From Candidatus Aminicenantota bacterium (lineage in GTDB: Bacteria; Acidobacteriota; Aminicenantia; Aminicenantales; Aminicenantaceae): DNA of 7,885 bases. The position numbers were made by a program, and so were the translations under genes. The notes under the pieces are model-generated. The model was not told the DNA's origin. It was given only the letters and a program-made list of their open reading frames with translations, and ran no database searches. The stretch spans positions 1 through 7,885 of the forward strand of contig JAUWJP010000070.1 in assembly GCA_030607635.1 (NCBI GenBank), in the 5' to 3' direction. The stretch's first letter is position 1. Each line of letters starts with the position of its first letter. Positions 1-5,759 of the stretch are shown here, in pieces.

Positions 1-1211
1 TACTTGGCCACTCTTTCGCTTCGGCTCAAAGAGCCTGTTTTTATCTGGCCGGAGTCAACGGCGACACTTAAATCTGCAATGAAAGTATCCTCGGTCTCTC
101 CGGAACGATGGGATATCACTGTGGAGTATTCTTTCTCGTGTGCATATCTGATTGTCTCTATTGTCTCGCTCAGGGTGCCTATTTGGTTCAACTTGATCAG
201 GATTGAGTTTCCTATCTTCTTCTCCACTCCCTTTTTGAACCTTTCCAGGTTGGTGACAAAAATATCATCCCCTACAATCTGGATTCTATGGCCAAGCACT
301 TCTGTCATGAGCTTCCAGCCTTCCCAATCATCCTCTGCAAAGCCGTCTTCTATGGAGATAATGGGATATTTTTGAACCAAAGACTCGTAAAAATTAACCA
401 TCTCATCTGATGATCTTTTCGAACCATCCGACTTCTTAAAGAAGTATTTCTTGTCGGTGAAGAATTCAGAGGCAGCTACGTCAATAGCGAGAAAGATATC
501 CTCGCCGGGTCTGTAGCCTGCCTTTTGGATGCTTTTAAGAATCAATTCAAGGGCTTCTTCATTGGATTTAAGGTTAGGGGCAAATCCTCCCTCGTCTCCA
601 ACGGCAGTGCTGTAATCTTTTTTTTGGAGGATTTTTTTTAGGTTATGAAAAACTTCTGCGCTTATTCTGATGGCTTCAGAGAAGTTAGGGCTTCCTGTGG
701 GAACTATCATGAACTCCTGAATATCAACGTTGTTATCGGCATGAGAGCCGCCGTTTAGGATGTTGATCAGAGGAACGGGTAGCCGATAGGTTTCTTTTTT
801 CCCCAGGTAGCTATAAAGAGGCAAGCTTGTGGCCTGTGAGGCGGCCTGAGCGGCGGCCATGGAAACAGATAGGATTGCGTTAGCCCCTAATTTTTTTTTG
901 GAAGGAGTTCCGTCAAGTTGAATAAGCCGCTTGGCTATCTCTTCTTGATCAAGAGCATCTAACCCTACAATATGAGGAGCAATGATCTCCTTAACGTTGG
1001 CGCCAGCTTTGAGGCCTCCTTTTCCAAAATAACGAGAGAGATCTCCATCTCTTAATTCCAACGCTTCATGCGTGCCCGTTGAAGCGCCAGAGGGAACAGC
1101 TGCCTTTCCTACCGTCCCTGAACTGAGGAAAACCTGGGTGCTTATAGTAGGATTTCCCCTTGAATCTAGAATTTCTCTGGCTCTGATTTCAGTTATCGCT
1201 GTTTCAGCCAT
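1..1211 (-). CDS. eno: Enolase (phosphopyruvate hydratase), 3' end cut by the window
   Basis: Enolase interconverts 2-phosphoglycerate and phosphoenolpyruvate in the cytoplasm, in glycolysis and gluconeogenesis. The visible 403 codons start with MAETAITEIRAREILDSRGN, a typical enolase N-terminus, and run off the left edge just after SRSERVAK. About 25-30 residues are missing compared with the usual length near 430. The active-site set is complete: Glu207 in GDEGGFAPN, the Mg ligands Asp244 (AIDVA), Glu288 (SIEDG) and Asp315/316 (GDD), Lys340 in ILIKLNQIG, and His368 in SHRSGETED. The ATG at 1209-1211 is the only sensible start; the frame stays open upstream but has no other ATG and no homologous sequence. 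No Shine-Dalgarno sequence is visible before it. The gene lies 82 bases downstream of the YtxH-like gene on the same strand, so it could be cotranscribed or use its own promoter. Identification is essentially certain; partial only because of the window edge. Confidence 0.98.
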   Translation of the reverse strand, partial: MAETAITEIRAREILDSRGNPTISTQVFLSSGTVGKAAVPSGASTGTHEALELRDGDLSRYFGKGGLKAGANVKEIIAPHIVGLDALDQEEIAKRLIQLDGTPSKKKLGANAILSVSMAAAQAASQATSLPLYSYLGKKETYRLPVPLINILNGGSHADNNVDIQEFMIVPTGSPNFSEAIRISAEVFHNLKKILQKKDYSTAVGDEGGFAPNLKSNEEALELILKSIQKAGYRPGEDIFLAIDVAASEFFTDKKYFFKKSDGSKRSSDEMVNFYESLVQKYPIISIEDGFAEDDWEGWKLMTEVLGHRIQIVGDDIFVTNLERFKKGVEKKIGNSILIKLNQIGTLSETIETIRYAHEKEYSTVISHRSGETEDTFIADLSVAVDSGQIKTGSLSRSERVAK

Positions 1212-1230
1212 TATGGAATTAGATGGATTT

Positions 1231-1236
1231 TTTATA
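1231..1236 (-). promoter_or_regulatory. Possible -10 element for eno
   Basis: On the minus strand the bases read TATAAA, five of six matches to the bacterial -10 consensus, 19 bases upstream of the enolase ATG. No convincing -35 box sits at the usual distance. If used, transcription would begin about 13 bases before the start codon, giving a very short leader that fits the lack of a ribosome binding site. In AT-rich intergenic DNA such a hexamer can occur by chance. Confidence 0.25.
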
Positions 1237-1293
1237 GACGCATCGGTATTATTGTTGAGAATGAACTTTTTCTGAGTTGATCAAGAAAGGAGA

Positions 1294-1620
1294 TTATTTT
1301 TTCCCTTCTGTCTCCTTAAAGGGCTCATCTTTCCTTTTTAAGATATCTTCGTGCTTCTTCTCAACAAAATCTTTTAAAGTATCGAGTCCTTCAGAAGTTT
1401 TTTCTTTCACAACCTTTATTCCCTTTTCAGCTTCTTTGGCGATTTTTTCATAACTTTCTTTAGCTTTTTCTCCTGTTTTAACAGCTGTTTCCCCGATTTT
1501 CTTCCTTGTTTCTGTTCCGCTTGCAGGAGCAAAAAGGACGCCCAGGACAAAGCCTGCAGCTGTCCCCATAAGAAATGAGAAAGTGATTTCAAAAAAACTT
1601 GCGCCGCTATCGTTTGACAT
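1294..1620 (-). CDS. ytxH: YtxH-like small membrane protein
   Basis: This 108-residue protein has one membrane segment at about residues 10-30. The family signature GFVLGVLFAPASGTETRKKI follows at 23-42 (glycine-rich helix, then APxSGxxTR). The rest is a Lys/Glu/Ala-rich amphipathic helix (40-95) with a charged tail. YtxH-family proteins are small membrane-anchored proteins of unsettled biochemical function; the Bacillus subtilis member belongs to the general-stress ytxGHJ operon. The ATG at 1618-1620 is preceded by AAAGGAGGT with good spacing, the strongest ribosome binding site in the window, and lies inside the end of the upstream DUF948 gene (14-base overlap). The overlap and gene order support one operon and probably a joint role. 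The helix resembles LEA-like or apolipoprotein-like surface helices, but that is only a compositional likeness. Confidence 0.85.
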   Translation of the reverse strand: MSNDSGASFFEITFSFLMGTAAGFVLGVLFAPASGTETRKKIGETAVKTGEKAKESYEKIAKEAEKGIKVVKEKTSEGLDTLKDFVEKKHEDILKRKDEPFKETEGKK

Positions 1621-1978
1621 TTTTACCTCCTTTTTTTTTCATGTGCCGCCAACGAAATCGAAGAATGGGAAATAAATAAGGCCAGTATTTGGAAGTGGGT
1701 TTGAAGACTCTTGCCGTTAAGAGCCAGGCGATATCAGATATTCTGGCAGCAGTTGTTTTTGTGGCTTCGAGCACAGGGGTTAAATCATCTATTTTTGCGT
1801 TCACTTTTTTGTCTGTTTCCTTCAAGTTCTCGATTAGATCTCTTATTTCAACCAGAGTTTCTTCACCCTCTTTGGCTGTCTTTCGAAGCTGGACAATGAG
1901 AGCGACAAGGAAAGCGACAGATACAACAATGCAGATTGTTATCACTAGAAATAAAAACTGGTTTAAGGTTAACGACAT
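1607..1978 (-). CDS. ytxG: DUF948 (YtxG-like) membrane protein
   Basis: This 123-residue protein has one strong N-terminal membrane helix at residues 7-31. A heptad-like coiled-coil stretch rich in Glu, Lys, Leu and Ile follows (about 32-80), and the C-terminus is basic and aromatic, ending in a lysine-rich tail. This is the DUF948 architecture of B. subtilis YtxG; molecular function is unknown. The start is fixed by a stop codon three codons upstream of the ATG at 1976-1978. No Shine-Dalgarno motif precedes it (the upstream bases read AATAACTGCCA). A perfect TTGACA lies about 37 bases upstream, which suggests a promoter very close to the start codon. The 3' end overlaps the YtxH-like gene by 14 bases in another frame, so translation of the two is probably coupled. 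The family call is good; the gene symbol is by analogy with the Bacillus pair. Confidence 0.8.
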   Translation of the reverse strand: MSLTLNQFLFLVITICIVVSVAFLVALIVQLRKTAKEGEETLVEIRDLIENLKETDKKVNAKIDDLTPVLEATKTTAARISDIAWLLTARVFKPTSKYWPYLFPILRFRWRHMKKKGGKNVKR

Positions 1979-1991
1979 TGGCAGTTATTAA

Positions 1992-2020
1992 TAGATAAAA
2001 TAAAATCTATGCTTTGTCAA
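1992..2020 (-). promoter_or_regulatory. Candidate promoter of the ytxG-ytxH operon
   Basis: On the minus strand a perfect TTGACA -35 box (2015-2020) is followed after 17 bases by TATCTA (1992-1997). That hexamer is a weak -10, matching the consensus at only its first three positions. Transcription from it would begin near 1985, only about 7 bases before the ATG, so the message would be nearly leaderless. That agrees with the absence of a ribosome binding site. The -35 match is striking; the -10 is the weak point. Confidence 0.45.
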
Positions 2021-2103
2021 ATGAAAAGAGTTGCGCTAAATGCCTCGTTTTACATGATAGAAAACAAAATCGTTGATCAGACCTGTCCTTTCGAAAACAC
2101 ACA

Positions 2104-2144
2104 AAAAAAAGGTTACAGTTCCCATCAAAAAAAGGTTACAGTTC
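2104..2144. repeat. Tandem-like direct repeat, two 18-base copies with 23-base period
   Basis: Copies at 2104-2121 and 2127-2144 both read AAAAAAAGGTTACAGTTC on the plus strand (GAACTGTAACC followed by a T tract on the minus strand), separated by CCATC. The match is exact over all 18 bases. The pair lies in the 198-base gap between the KHE-related gene and ytxG, downstream of the former. There is no GC-rich stem, so neither copy is an ordinary intrinsic terminator, although each gives T7 or T8 on the minus strand. Possible identities are a remnant terminus of an insertion sequence whose ends carry iterated transposase sites, a pair of protein-binding sites, or part of a dispersed intergenic repeat. 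The sequence alone does not decide. Confidence 0.8.
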
Positions 2145-2176
2145 TTTAAGGAGAGGTTCGATTTATCAAGCCCCTT

Positions 2177-2755
2177 CTATTTCCAAAGGACTTTATGAAT
2201 GTCTTGAAGCTTGTATTCTTTTTCGATTTTTCCCAGAATTTGACTATAGCTTTCTTCTTTTTTAGATTCGAGCGTCTGTTCCCAATCATTAAAAAGTGAA
2301 GACGAGATAAACTCATGTTCTTTTTTTAGCAACCGGTTTATTCCTTTAAGAGCCTGCCAGTGTGTAAACGTTAAAAGAGCCAAGTAGCCAAAAAAAACGT
2401 TCGGTCCAGGGAGGATAATAGCCAATCCGCTGATGGGGAGAAGCAGAGCTTCTCCGGTGAGCATGAAAATGTGCTTTGTTCTTTGTTTCTGGAGGAAGAA
2501 ATAAAATTTGATTTTTATTCTTTTCTTATCCAGTCGGCCTGAGTGAAAAACCTTGATTTTCTTCTCCTCTAGTTTCAGGACTCTTCCGAAAGCCTGTTCT
2601 TGCCTTAGAACTCTTTGAGGCAAGAGCATAAGCCTCTTTTTAGCCAATTCCCAGATTTCTTTTAAGCGAGAGGACTTGATTTTGATTTGACTGAAGGTTT
2701 CAGAAGAAAAATATCTGTATTTCCGCGAGTAGTCTCGAACAAAAAAGAATCTCAT
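2177..2755 (-). CDS. Mitochondrial K+/H+ exchange-related family-like membrane protein
   Basis: This is a 192-residue protein. It has a basic, helical N-terminal half (about 1-95, many Lys and Arg), one hydrophobic hairpin or membrane segment at about 103-130, and a charged C-terminal tail. The segment GLAIILPGPNVFFGYLALLTFTHWQALKG (110-138; key parts ILPGPNV, a following aromatic-rich helix, then HWQALKG) recalls the PF10173 family, named for yeast proteins linked to mitochondrial K+/H+ exchange. Bacterial members exist but have no assigned function. The ATG at 2753-2755 has GAGG about seven bases upstream. The gene starts 52 bases after the permease stop on the same strand, so it may be the last gene of the importer operon, although nothing in the protein suggests a transport-complex role. 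The recognition is from memory of a short motif, so the family name is tentative; that it is a real gene is well supported. Confidence 0.5.
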   Translation of the reverse strand: MRFFFVRDYSRKYRYFSSETFSQIKIKSSRLKEIWELAKKRLMLLPQRVLRQEQAFGRVLKLEEKKIKVFHSGRLDKKRIKIKFYFFLQKQRTKHIFMLTGEALLLPISGLAIILPGPNVFFGYLALLTFTHWQALKGINRLLKKEHEFISSSLFNDWEQTLESKKEESYSQILGKIEKEYKLQDIHKVLWK

Positions 2756-2807
2756 GAGCGTGCCTCATTTTAACATTTCTCTGGGATAATAGACAAGATT
2801 TGCTTAG

Positions 2808-3797
2808 CTATCTTCGCTGGCTGAGGAGATAGATGAAGAACGGAGCACCCACGATTGCAGTGATGATTCCGATTGGTAGCTCGCCCTGGAGAAGAGTGCG
2901 GGCCAGAAGATCCGAGTAGAGGAGAACGATTCCACCTGTTAGAGAGGAAAAGAGGAAGAGATGCCTGTGATCAGGTCCTATGAGAATACGAATCCCATGG
3001 GGAACAATAAGGCCGACAAAGCCTATGATTCCGCTGACAGAGACAGATGAAGCAGCGAGGAACGTGGAAATAACCAGGAAGATTTTCCTGACGCTATTAA
3101 CCGGACAACCCAATGATTGGGCTACATCATCCCCCAAAACCAGGAGGTTCATGTCCTTGGCTAGCCACTGAGCGATGATAAAACAAAGAAAAAAGTAAGG
3201 GGCGACAGCAGTTATTTGATTCCAGTCAGAAAGAGCGAAGCTTCCCAGGAGCCAGAAGACAGCCTGCTCGAAGGAGTCTGCTTTTAGGAATATCAGAAAG
3301 GACGTTAGAGCTGAGGCAAGAGCCCCGGCGGCAATTCCTGTCAGGAGCAGAGTTTCAACCTTAAAAACACCTTTTCTTTGGGAGAGGAGATAGACAAGAG
3401 AGACAATGGCAAATCCTGAGGCAAAGGCAAAAATACTCTGAAGAGAGAAACCGATGATTCGTATGTTTAGTCCAAGATAAATGCAGAGGACAGCCCCGAA
3501 GGAAGCTCCAGAGGAGACGCCGACAACAAACGGACCAGCCATTGGGTTTTGGAAGTATCCTTGGAGGATTGCCCCGGAAAGCGAGAGGCTAGCTCCTACC
3601 AGAAAAGCTAAAAGTGCCCGGGAAAGCCTGAGGTCAATGAAGATTGTCCTAAAGGTGCTATCGTTATTGATGATAAGATTCCATAAATCATTGAAATTCG
3701 TCTCAACAGGCCCTTCAAGAAGAGAAATCAAAAAACCTGCAACAAGAAGGATAAGAAGAACAAGGAGAAGCCTGAGTTTTTTCGTCCTTGATTTCAA
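2808..3797 (-). CDS. FecCD/BtuC-family ABC importer permease
   Basis: This inner-membrane permease subunit moves a metal chelate, typically vitamin B12, a ferric siderophore or heme, from its periplasmic binding protein into the cell. Its 329 residues match the usual length near 330 and contain about ten hydrophobic segments. Family landmarks are LRLSRALLAFLVGASLSLSG (56-75), QNPMAGPFVVGVSSGASFG (83-101), the ATPase-contacting LGDDVAQSLG (221-230), GFVGLIVPHGIR (259-270), GPDHR (274-278), and ARTLLQGELPIGI near 299-311 followed by GAPFFIYLL. The start is a TTG at 3795-3797 that overlaps the stop of the binding-protein gene in the tetramer TTGA. AAGGA lies just upstream at good spacing, and no ATG fits better. 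The overlap implies translational coupling. The family is certain; the transported compound cannot be read from the sequence. Confidence 0.95.
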   Translation of the reverse strand: MKSRTKKLRLLLVLLILLVAGFLISLLEGPVETNFNDLWNLIINNDSTFRTIFIDLRLSRALLAFLVGASLSLSGAILQGYFQNPMAGPFVVGVSSGASFGAVLCIYLGLNIRIIGFSLQSIFAFASGFAIVSLVYLLSQRKGVFKVETLLLTGIAAGALASALTSFLIFLKADSFEQAVFWLLGSFALSDWNQITAVAPYFFLCFIIAQWLAKDMNLLVLGDDVAQSLGCPVNSVRKIFLVISTFLAASSVSVSGIIGFVGLIVPHGIRILIGPDHRHLFLFSSLTGGIVLLYSDLLARTLLQGELPIGIITAIVGAPFFIYLLSQRR

Positions 3798-4702
3798 CGC
3801 TCTTCCTTAAAAAATTGAGGATGGAGGATTCGAGCCAGTTCTTCAAGAGCATCTATAAGGCGAGGACCTGGCCTGGTGGCGAGGTTTTCATCTAGAAAAT
3901 AAATTCTGTCTGTTTCAACGGCTTTGATTCCCTTTAGATGAGCTTCATTTTTTATCCAATCTTTGATATTAGAGAATTCTCTTTGTGATTTGGATAAAGT
4001 AATGATGACTTCAGGGTTATCATGGATGAGTTGTTCTCGATTGTAGTGAAGCCATTTCCTGCGTATGTTTCCGGCGATATTCACTCCCCTGGCTTTTTCG
4101 ACAAGGTCGTTAAGGAAACTTGCTTTTCCGCAGGTCCAGAGACCAGTGCCATGGATAGAGAGAAAGACTCTTGGCTCATGCTGCACATTTCGAAGCGCTG
4201 CCTGAGTTTTGTTGTATCTTTTTTTCAGAGATTCTACAAGGATTTCTGCCTTTTTTTCCTTTTGGGTGATTGTTCCTATTTTCTCGATGATGATGAATAC
4301 CGTTTCAAGATTTGTTCCTATTTCTAAGACAAACAAAGGAAGATGGAGGCGTCTGAGACGCTCGATGATTCTGAGAGGATTCCCTCGAAAGCCTATGATT
4401 AAATCAGGTTTCAGGGCGATTATCCTTTCTAGATTAAGGTCAATCATCCCCCCGATTTTTTCTTTCTTCAACGCTTTCTCCGGGAAATCACAATAGCGGG
4501 TAACCCCGACAACTTTTTTCCCTAAATCCAGATCAAAAAGAATCTCTGTGATGTTGGGAGCCAGGGAAATGATTCTTTGAGGAGGAGAAGTTAAAATATA
4601 AGGGAAATCCAGATCGTCCTTTATTATTTTCTGCTGGCTCCCAAAGAGAACAGCATTAAGCGAAAATAACAGAAAAACTGCCAGCATTTTTTTCGAGTTC
4701 AC
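3794..4702 (-). CDS. Periplasmic substrate-binding protein of a BtuF/FepB-type ABC importer
   Basis: This 302-residue protein captures the chelate in the periplasm and delivers it to the permease. An N-terminal signal peptide (basic MNSKK, hydrophobic core 7-20, likely cleavage near GSQQ at 21-24) has no lipobox cysteine, so a soluble periplasmic protein is expected. The mature part has the helical-backbone metal-receptor fold signatures: RIISLAPNITEILFDLDLGKKVVGVTRYCDFP (43-74), IGGMIDLNLERIIALKPDLII (83-103), then WTCGKASFLNDLVEKARGVNIAG (189-211) and RPGPRLIDALEELARILHP (277-295). It looks most like BtuF-type cobalamin binders, but that group also includes heme and siderophore binders. The start is GTG at 4700-4702, overlapping the ATPase stop as GTGA, with GGGGAG six bases upstream. 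An internal ATG at codon 6 would remove the basic part of the signal. Confidence 0.92.
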   Translation of the reverse strand: MNSKKMLAVFLLFSLNAVLFGSQQKIIKDDLDFPYILTSPPQRIISLAPNITEILFDLDLGKKVVGVTRYCDFPEKALKKEKIGGMIDLNLERIIALKPDLIIGFRGNPLRIIERLRRLHLPLFVLEIGTNLETVFIIIEKIGTITQKEKKAEILVESLKKRYNKTQAALRNVQHEPRVFLSIHGTGLWTCGKASFLNDLVEKARGVNIAGNIRRKWLHYNREQLIHDNPEVIITLSKSQREFSNIKDWIKNEAHLKGIKAVETDRIYFLDENLATRPGPRLIDALEELARILHPQFFKEER

Positions 4703-5493
4703 GACTTCTCCCCTTCTTTCGGGATTAAAGATATTTCAGGGAGCTTTGAGTGGATATTTTCTCTTATTTCTACATCTGCGTCGAAAACTTCTTTGATGTT
4801 CTCTTTTGTTACCAACTTTTCTGGTTCACCTAAGGCCCTAATTTTACCCTCTTTTAGGAACATGAGTCTCTGAGAATAGGGAATAACAAGGTTAATGTTG
4901 TGCTCGGTGGAGAGGATTGTTTTGCCTTTCTCTTCTTGCAGGCGCTTAAGTATCTGATAAATCTCTACCTGGTAGCTTATGTCCAGATGGGAGCTGGGTT
5001 CATCGAGAAAAAGAAAGGGCGTGTCCTGGGCTAATGCCCGAGCGATGAAGACTCTCTGGCGTTCACCACCGCTTAGATGAGCTATCTTTTTATCCTTTAG
5101 GTGGTCAATCTGGGTGAGGCTCATGACTTCCTCCACCATCCTGGAGTCTGAGGAAGAGATGCTTTCCAGACGGCCTTGATGAATGTACCTTCCCATAAGA
5201 ATAGTTTCCATCACACTGAATTCAAAGGAGAAACTGAATATCTGGGGAACATAAGCTATTTTTTTGGCGAGCTGCCGCGCTTTTAAAGAAAAAATATCTT
5301 CACCATCAACCGTGATTTGACCAGAAGCATTCTTTAATAGTCCTTGGAGGGCTTTTATCAACGTGCTTTTACCTGAACCATTTCGTCCAAGAATAGAGAG
5401 GAACTCCCCATCTTTCAAAGAGAAGGAAATATTCTCCAAAACATACCCGTTTTCGTATCCTGCAGAAAGGTCTTTTACTTCGATAAGTGCCAT
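4699..5493 (-). CDS. ABC importer ATPase, BtuD/FepC type
   Basis: This cytoplasmic ATPase powers the adjacent permease. From the ATG at 5491-5493 it has 264 residues, normal for the family. It contains Walker A GRNGSGKST (36-44), Q-loop YVPQ (81-84), signature LSGGERQ (140-146), Walker B LFLDEP (161-166), D-loop SSHLD (167-171) and the switch histidine H198 in STEHN. The stretch after the Q-loop (SVMETILMGRYIHQG) is typical of FecCD-partner ATPases. A longer frame reaches a TTG at 5580, but its extra 29 residues are hydrophobic, unlike the family, and run into the intergenic control region, so I reject that start. No Shine-Dalgarno motif precedes the ATG. It is the first gene of the operon ATPase, binding protein, permease. 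The 4-base GTGA overlap with the next gene shows tight coupling. The C-terminal tail after about residue 235 is variable, as usual. Confidence 0.94.
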   Translation of the reverse strand: MALIEVKDLSAGYENGYVLENISFSLKDGEFLSILGRNGSGKSTLIKALQGLLKNASGQITVDGEDIFSLKARQLAKKIAYVPQIFSFSFEFSVMETILMGRYIHQGRLESISSSDSRMVEEVMSLTQIDHLKDKKIAHLSGGERQRVFIARALAQDTPFLFLDEPSSHLDISYQVEIYQILKRLQEEKGKTILSTEHNINLVIPYSQRLMFLKEGKIRALGEPEKLVTKENIKEVFDADVEIRENIHSKLPEISLIPKEGEKS

Positions 5494-5535
5494 TTTAAAA
5501 GATAAGAAACTTAATTTTTTCGAAAGACAATGAAA

Positions 5536-5564
5536 AAAATATATAATTTCCCAACAATAATCAA
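5536..5564 (-). promoter_or_regulatory. Candidate promoter of the ABC importer operon
   Basis: On the minus strand TTGATT (5559-5564, four of six) is followed by TATATT (5538-5543, five of six) at a short 15-base spacing, or by TATTTT (5536-5541) at 17 bases. Transcription would start near 5530 and leave a leader of about 37 bases. A second, weaker pair nearer the gene is TTGTCT (5525-5530) with TTATCT (5500-5505) at 19 bases. No cobalamin-riboswitch-like structure fits in this short leader. Confidence 0.35.
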
Positions 5565-5603
5565 GTAAATGCGGGATCAAACTTTGAAAAGCCTGACCTC
5601 CTT

Positions 5604-5616
5604 GAGTATATTACTC
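5604..5616. promoter_or_regulatory. Perfect short palindrome, candidate operator
   Basis: GAGTA-TAT-TACTC is a perfect 5-base inverted repeat with a 3-base centre. It lies between the divergent promoters, 22 bases upstream of the leuS -35 box and about 40 bases upstream of the importer -35 box. The size and placement suit a dimeric regulator. It does not resemble a Fur box. A 5+5 palindrome can arise by chance in AT-rich DNA. Confidence 0.3.
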
Positions 5617-5638
5617 CGCATGATCTGACTACATCATC

Positions 5639-5667
5639 TTGACTTTTAGGGGTAATAAATCTAATAT
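5639..5667 (+). promoter_or_regulatory. leuS promoter
   Basis: TTGACT (5639-5644, five of six matches to the -35 consensus) is followed after exactly 17 bases by TAATAT (5662-5667, four of six matches to the -10 consensus). The expected start of transcription is around 5674, giving a leader of about 85 bases before leuS. It is the best complete promoter in the window. Confidence 0.6.
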
Positions 5668-5692
5668 TTATGATTGAATTTCAAAGTAAAAA

Positions 5693-5726
5693 AGGACAAA
5701 AAAAGAGGCTGTTTCTCTTCTGTCCT
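5693..5726. promoter_or_regulatory. Hairpin in the leuS leader; terminator-like on the minus strand
   Basis: AGGACA (5693-5698) pairs with TGTCCT (5721-5726). Inside it AAGAG (5703-5707) pairs with CTCTT (5715-5719), leaving a 7-base loop and an asymmetric internal loop (AAAA against C). In the leuS mRNA no U run follows, so it is not a sense terminator; it ends 33 bases before the ATG. Read on the minus strand the stem is followed by TTTTTT, so it could stop antisense transcription leaving leuS before the importer operon. Confidence 0.45.
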
Positions 5727-5759
5727 AACTCCTGAAAATAACTTAAGAAGATGCAAAAG

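Larger units (their letters stand above)
1979..2176. other. Intergenic gap between KHE-related gene and ytxG
   Basis: This 198-base gap holds the two-copy direct repeat and, nearest ytxG, the candidate TTGACA promoter. I found no RNA gene, no ORF with recognisable content and no GC-rich hairpin followed by a T run that would clearly end the upstream importer operon. The only stem seen, around 2046-2072 (CGTTTTA against AAAATCG with mismatches), is AT-rich and weak. Confidence 0.6.
5494..5759. other. Divergent control region between importer operon and leuS
   Basis: This 266-base AT-rich region contains no protein gene. From left to right it holds the importer leader and candidate promoter, a perfect short palindrome, the leuS promoter and the leuS leader hairpin. 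Neither a T-box (no AGGGTGGNACCGCG-like antiterminator) nor a cobalamin riboswitch (no B12-box-like core) is visible. The minus strand has an isolated AAGGAGGT (5596-5603) that is not followed by a start codon of any credible gene. Confidence 0.65.

Noticed and set aside
2046..2072. Weak stem CGTTTTA against AAAATCG as an operon terminator.
   Set aside because: It is AT-rich with mismatches and has no adjoining T run in a useful position.
4..4496. Plus-strand open frames of 62-123 codons opposite eno, ytxG, the permease and the binding protein.
   Set aside because: Each lies fully or mostly antisense to a well-supported gene and shows no recognisable protein features.
5494..5580. N-terminal extension of the ATPase from a TTG at 5580.
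   Set aside because: The 29 extra residues are hydrophobic and unlike the family, the domain starts properly at MALIEVKDL, and the extension overlaps promoter-like sequence.
5670..5735. A 21-codon plus-strand ORF (MIEFQSKKGQKKRLFLFCPNS) in front of leuS with two leucine codons, possibly an attenuation leader peptide.
   Set aside because: The predicted transcription start (about 5674) is downstream of its ATG, it lacks a ribosome binding site, only two Leu codons occur and no terminator follows on the sense strand.
5674..5759. T-box riboswitch in the leuS leader.
   Set aside because: The leader is only about 85 bases and lacks the conserved T-box antiterminator sequence and a sense-strand terminator.
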